NCBI RefSeq assembly: GCF_017590215.1
Contig: NZ_JAFFPK010000137.1
Location: 1 to 47,762 of the forward strand
Source of the DNA: Clostridium sp. CCUG 7971
GTDB taxonomy: Bacteria; Bacillota; Clostridia; Peptostreptococcales; Peptostreptococcaceae
DNA length: 47,762 nt
Direction: 5' to 3'
The position numbers and the translations under genes were made by a program. Below the pieces are notes generated by a model. It did no database searches, was not told the DNA's origin, and saw only the letters and a program-made list of their open reading frames with translations. Shown here in pieces: positions 46,277-47,762 of this stretch (the first letter of the stretch is position 1; every line of letters starts with the position of its first letter).

Positions 46277-47050
46277 TTAAAGCCCAAAGTATTCTTCTTG
46301 AGTTTTGTTTATTAGATTATCACAATTAGCACAGTGGAAAGATGTTGATTTAGAATTAAATTTATTAGATTCTTTATCATATACCATTTTTGATTTATCT
46401 ATAATTCCTACATTTGTTAAATCAGCAGAACATTTGCTACAATTTTGAACCGTACAAATATTTTTAAGTTGATTTATAGATATATCTTTTATAATATTAT
46501 TGCAATTACAACAAACTGTTTTATCAAGTAAATTTCTTGAAGTCTCAATGAGTTTATTTTTCTCTAATGAAAATTTATAAATTATATCTTCTGATGCCTT
46601 ATAGCCAGATTCAAATATATTTACATTACAACTAGGACATATAAATTCAGGTCTATAAGACACATGGTTATTATTTTCATTACTTTCTATTTTAACTTCT
46701 TCTATAAGCATTTCATCATCATCTTGACCTAATAATCTTTTAAGATAATTATGAATATTAATGTTATTACTCTGAATAGCAACAGACATTAGATGTTCAC
46801 CTATATTTTTATATGTCGTATTTTTAGATGGTAAATTTAAATCTATAAATTTACTTTCTACAGCATGCTTTAAAATAGGTAAAACATCATATTTAGTTGC
46901 AAAGAAAAGTACCATTTCATCGAAAATATGGTCATTAATTTTATCAGTAAGGTCTATCCAAATATCAGGTGATTCAAGATAGACACTTTTACTAAGTTTA
47001 TCTATAGCCTCATCTAGAGACATATTAGACAAATTTTCGTTAACTTGCAT
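46277..47050 (-). CDS. Zinc-ribbon-rich protein, function unknown
   Basis: A 257-residue protein. The N-terminal half (1-120) is helical and acidic. The C-terminal half has four CxxC-type knuckles: ICPSCN, VCCNCN, CSKC and HCANC, enough for two zinc ribbons. AGGGAGG precedes the ATG on the minus strand. There is no signal peptide or membrane segment. It stands alone between a terminator and the HAD remnant. The domain order suggests a protein- or nucleic-acid-binding role, but nothing more specific is supported. Confidence 0.68.
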   Translation of the reverse strand: MQVNENLSNMSLDEAIDKLSKSVYLESPDIWIDLTDKINDHIFDEMVLFFATKYDVLPILKHAVESKFIDLNLPSKNTTYKNIGEHLMSVAIQSNNINIHNYLKRLLGQDDDEMLIEEVKIESNENNNHVSYRPEFICPSCNVNIFESGYKASEDIIYKFSLEKNKLIETSRNLLDKTVCCNCNNIIKDISINQLKNICTVQNCSKCSADLTNVGIIDKSKMVYDKESNKFNSKSTSFHCANCDNLINKTQEEYFGL

Positions 47051-47123
47051 TTTTAACCTCCCTTTAAAACAAGCAAAAGCCTAAGAAATATAATTTCAAT
47101 AGCTATATACTATAATTTTAAAA

Positions 47124-47762
47124 TTATATATCAAGTACATTAACGTTTGGAGATAAAGAATAAACTATATCTTTTCTCTCAACGATTATTTGAGTATGTT
47201 TTGATATATTAACATCAGTTGAAATATGATTTAAAAGCTCTTTCGTAGGATTTATCGCAATTGGATTACCTACTCTTCTAAGCATATTTATATCACCGTT
47301 AGTATCGCCATAAGCGAAGGATTTTGATAAATCTACGTTATATTTATCTACAAAATCATTTATAGCCGTGTTTTTACTTTTAGAGTCCCACATTGGTATA
47401 ACTGTTCCATTAAATGTTTCATTTTCAAATATATAGTCACTTCCAATAAAATCTGTAACATTATATTTTTTAGCCATTTTTTCAACTAAAAAAATTAGGA
47501 CTTCCAGATATAAATATTACTATATGACCATTATCTAAATGCCATTTTATTCTTGAACGAGTAATATTTTATAAACTCTGTCGGACTTTAGTTTTATTAC
47601 TTGATCACTAGTAAAATCTATACAAGTTTTATCAAGACCTATTAAAGATTTTACATATAGTTCACATACATCGTCTAAGTAATCATCGTAATTTCCTTGT
47701 CTTTTATCCCAATCCATGAAAGTATCTCTAGCATGTTCAAACCATACCTTTTGGTCGATTAT
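47124..47762 (-). pseudogene. HAD-IB phosphatase (SerB-like), two frameshifts, cut by window edge
   Basis: The minus strand reads in from the window edge as DQKVWFEHARDTFMDWDKRQ and continues to SDRVYK. It then shifts frame near 47565-47570 to ITRSRIKWHLDNGH and IVIFISGSPNF (motif II), and shifts again at the A7 run 47488-47494 to LVEKMAKKYNVTDFIGSDY. The last part holds motif III/IV (FAYGDTNGDINML) and an intact C-terminus. The first lesion needs one more base or two fewer; the second needs one fewer. The N-terminal DxDxT nucleophile lies beyond the window. Confidence 0.8.

Overview
The window is AT-rich, uses ATA and AGA codons heavily, and starts genes behind strong AGGAGG-type ribosome binding sites. 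It carries a CIRCE-controlled groESL operon, a spore photoproduct lyase and a complete single-chain PurL. Together these point to a spore-forming anaerobe of the class Clostridia, most likely Peptostreptococcaceae (relatives of Clostridioides, Paraclostridium and Romboutsia). This placement is inferred from gene content and style, not from a search.
Layout: (1) 1-3.4 kb: tail of an upstream gene, a LysR regulator, and two tandem YeiH-type membrane proteins. (2) 3.4-4.7 kb, minus strand: a deoxynucleoside kinase pair, the first gene of which is frameshifted. (3) 4.9-9.5 kb: OGG-type DNA glycosylase, cardiolipin synthase, groES-groEL. (4) 9.6-11.6 kb: larB and a two-frame larC for the nickel-pincer nucleotide cofactor. 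(5) 11.6-17.8 kb: guanine riboswitch, guaB-guaA, a BMP-family lipoprotein and an NCS2 purine permease. (6) 18.0-19.6 kb: two small-family membrane proteins. (7) 19.7-30.7 kb: the purECFMNHDL operon behind a large palindromic PurBox-like operator. (8) 30.8-38.1 kb: MFS transporter, bL25-like protein, SPL, a PAS-PAS-GGDEF-HD-GYP signalling protein, a sigma/anti-sigma pair, a small secreted protein and a small unknown protein. (9) 38.1-43.8 kb: biotin operon bioB-bioD-bioA-(6-TM protein)-bioW-bioF with two BirA-type operators. (10) 43.9-47.8 kb: phosphodiesterase, a DUF5685/Cys-rich/membrane gene trio, a zinc-ribbon protein, and a frameshifted HAD phosphatase running off the end.
The genes converge on purines: the de novo pathway to IMP, conversion to GMP, base uptake, and possibly nucleoside capture, with a guanine riboswitch and CGAAC boxes as visible control points. 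Biotin is made from pimelate through BioW, which gives the unassigned 6-TM protein between bioA and bioW a plausible role in precursor uptake.
The best candidates for something new or under-described are: the bioA-bioW membrane protein; the larC -1 frameshift site at an A9 run; the 14-bp inverted repeat wrapped around CIRCE; the 17-cysteine tail protein; the four-cysteine PAS sensor; and the PurE with unusual active-site motifs. No tRNA, rRNA, CRISPR array, insertion sequence or prophage gene was seen.
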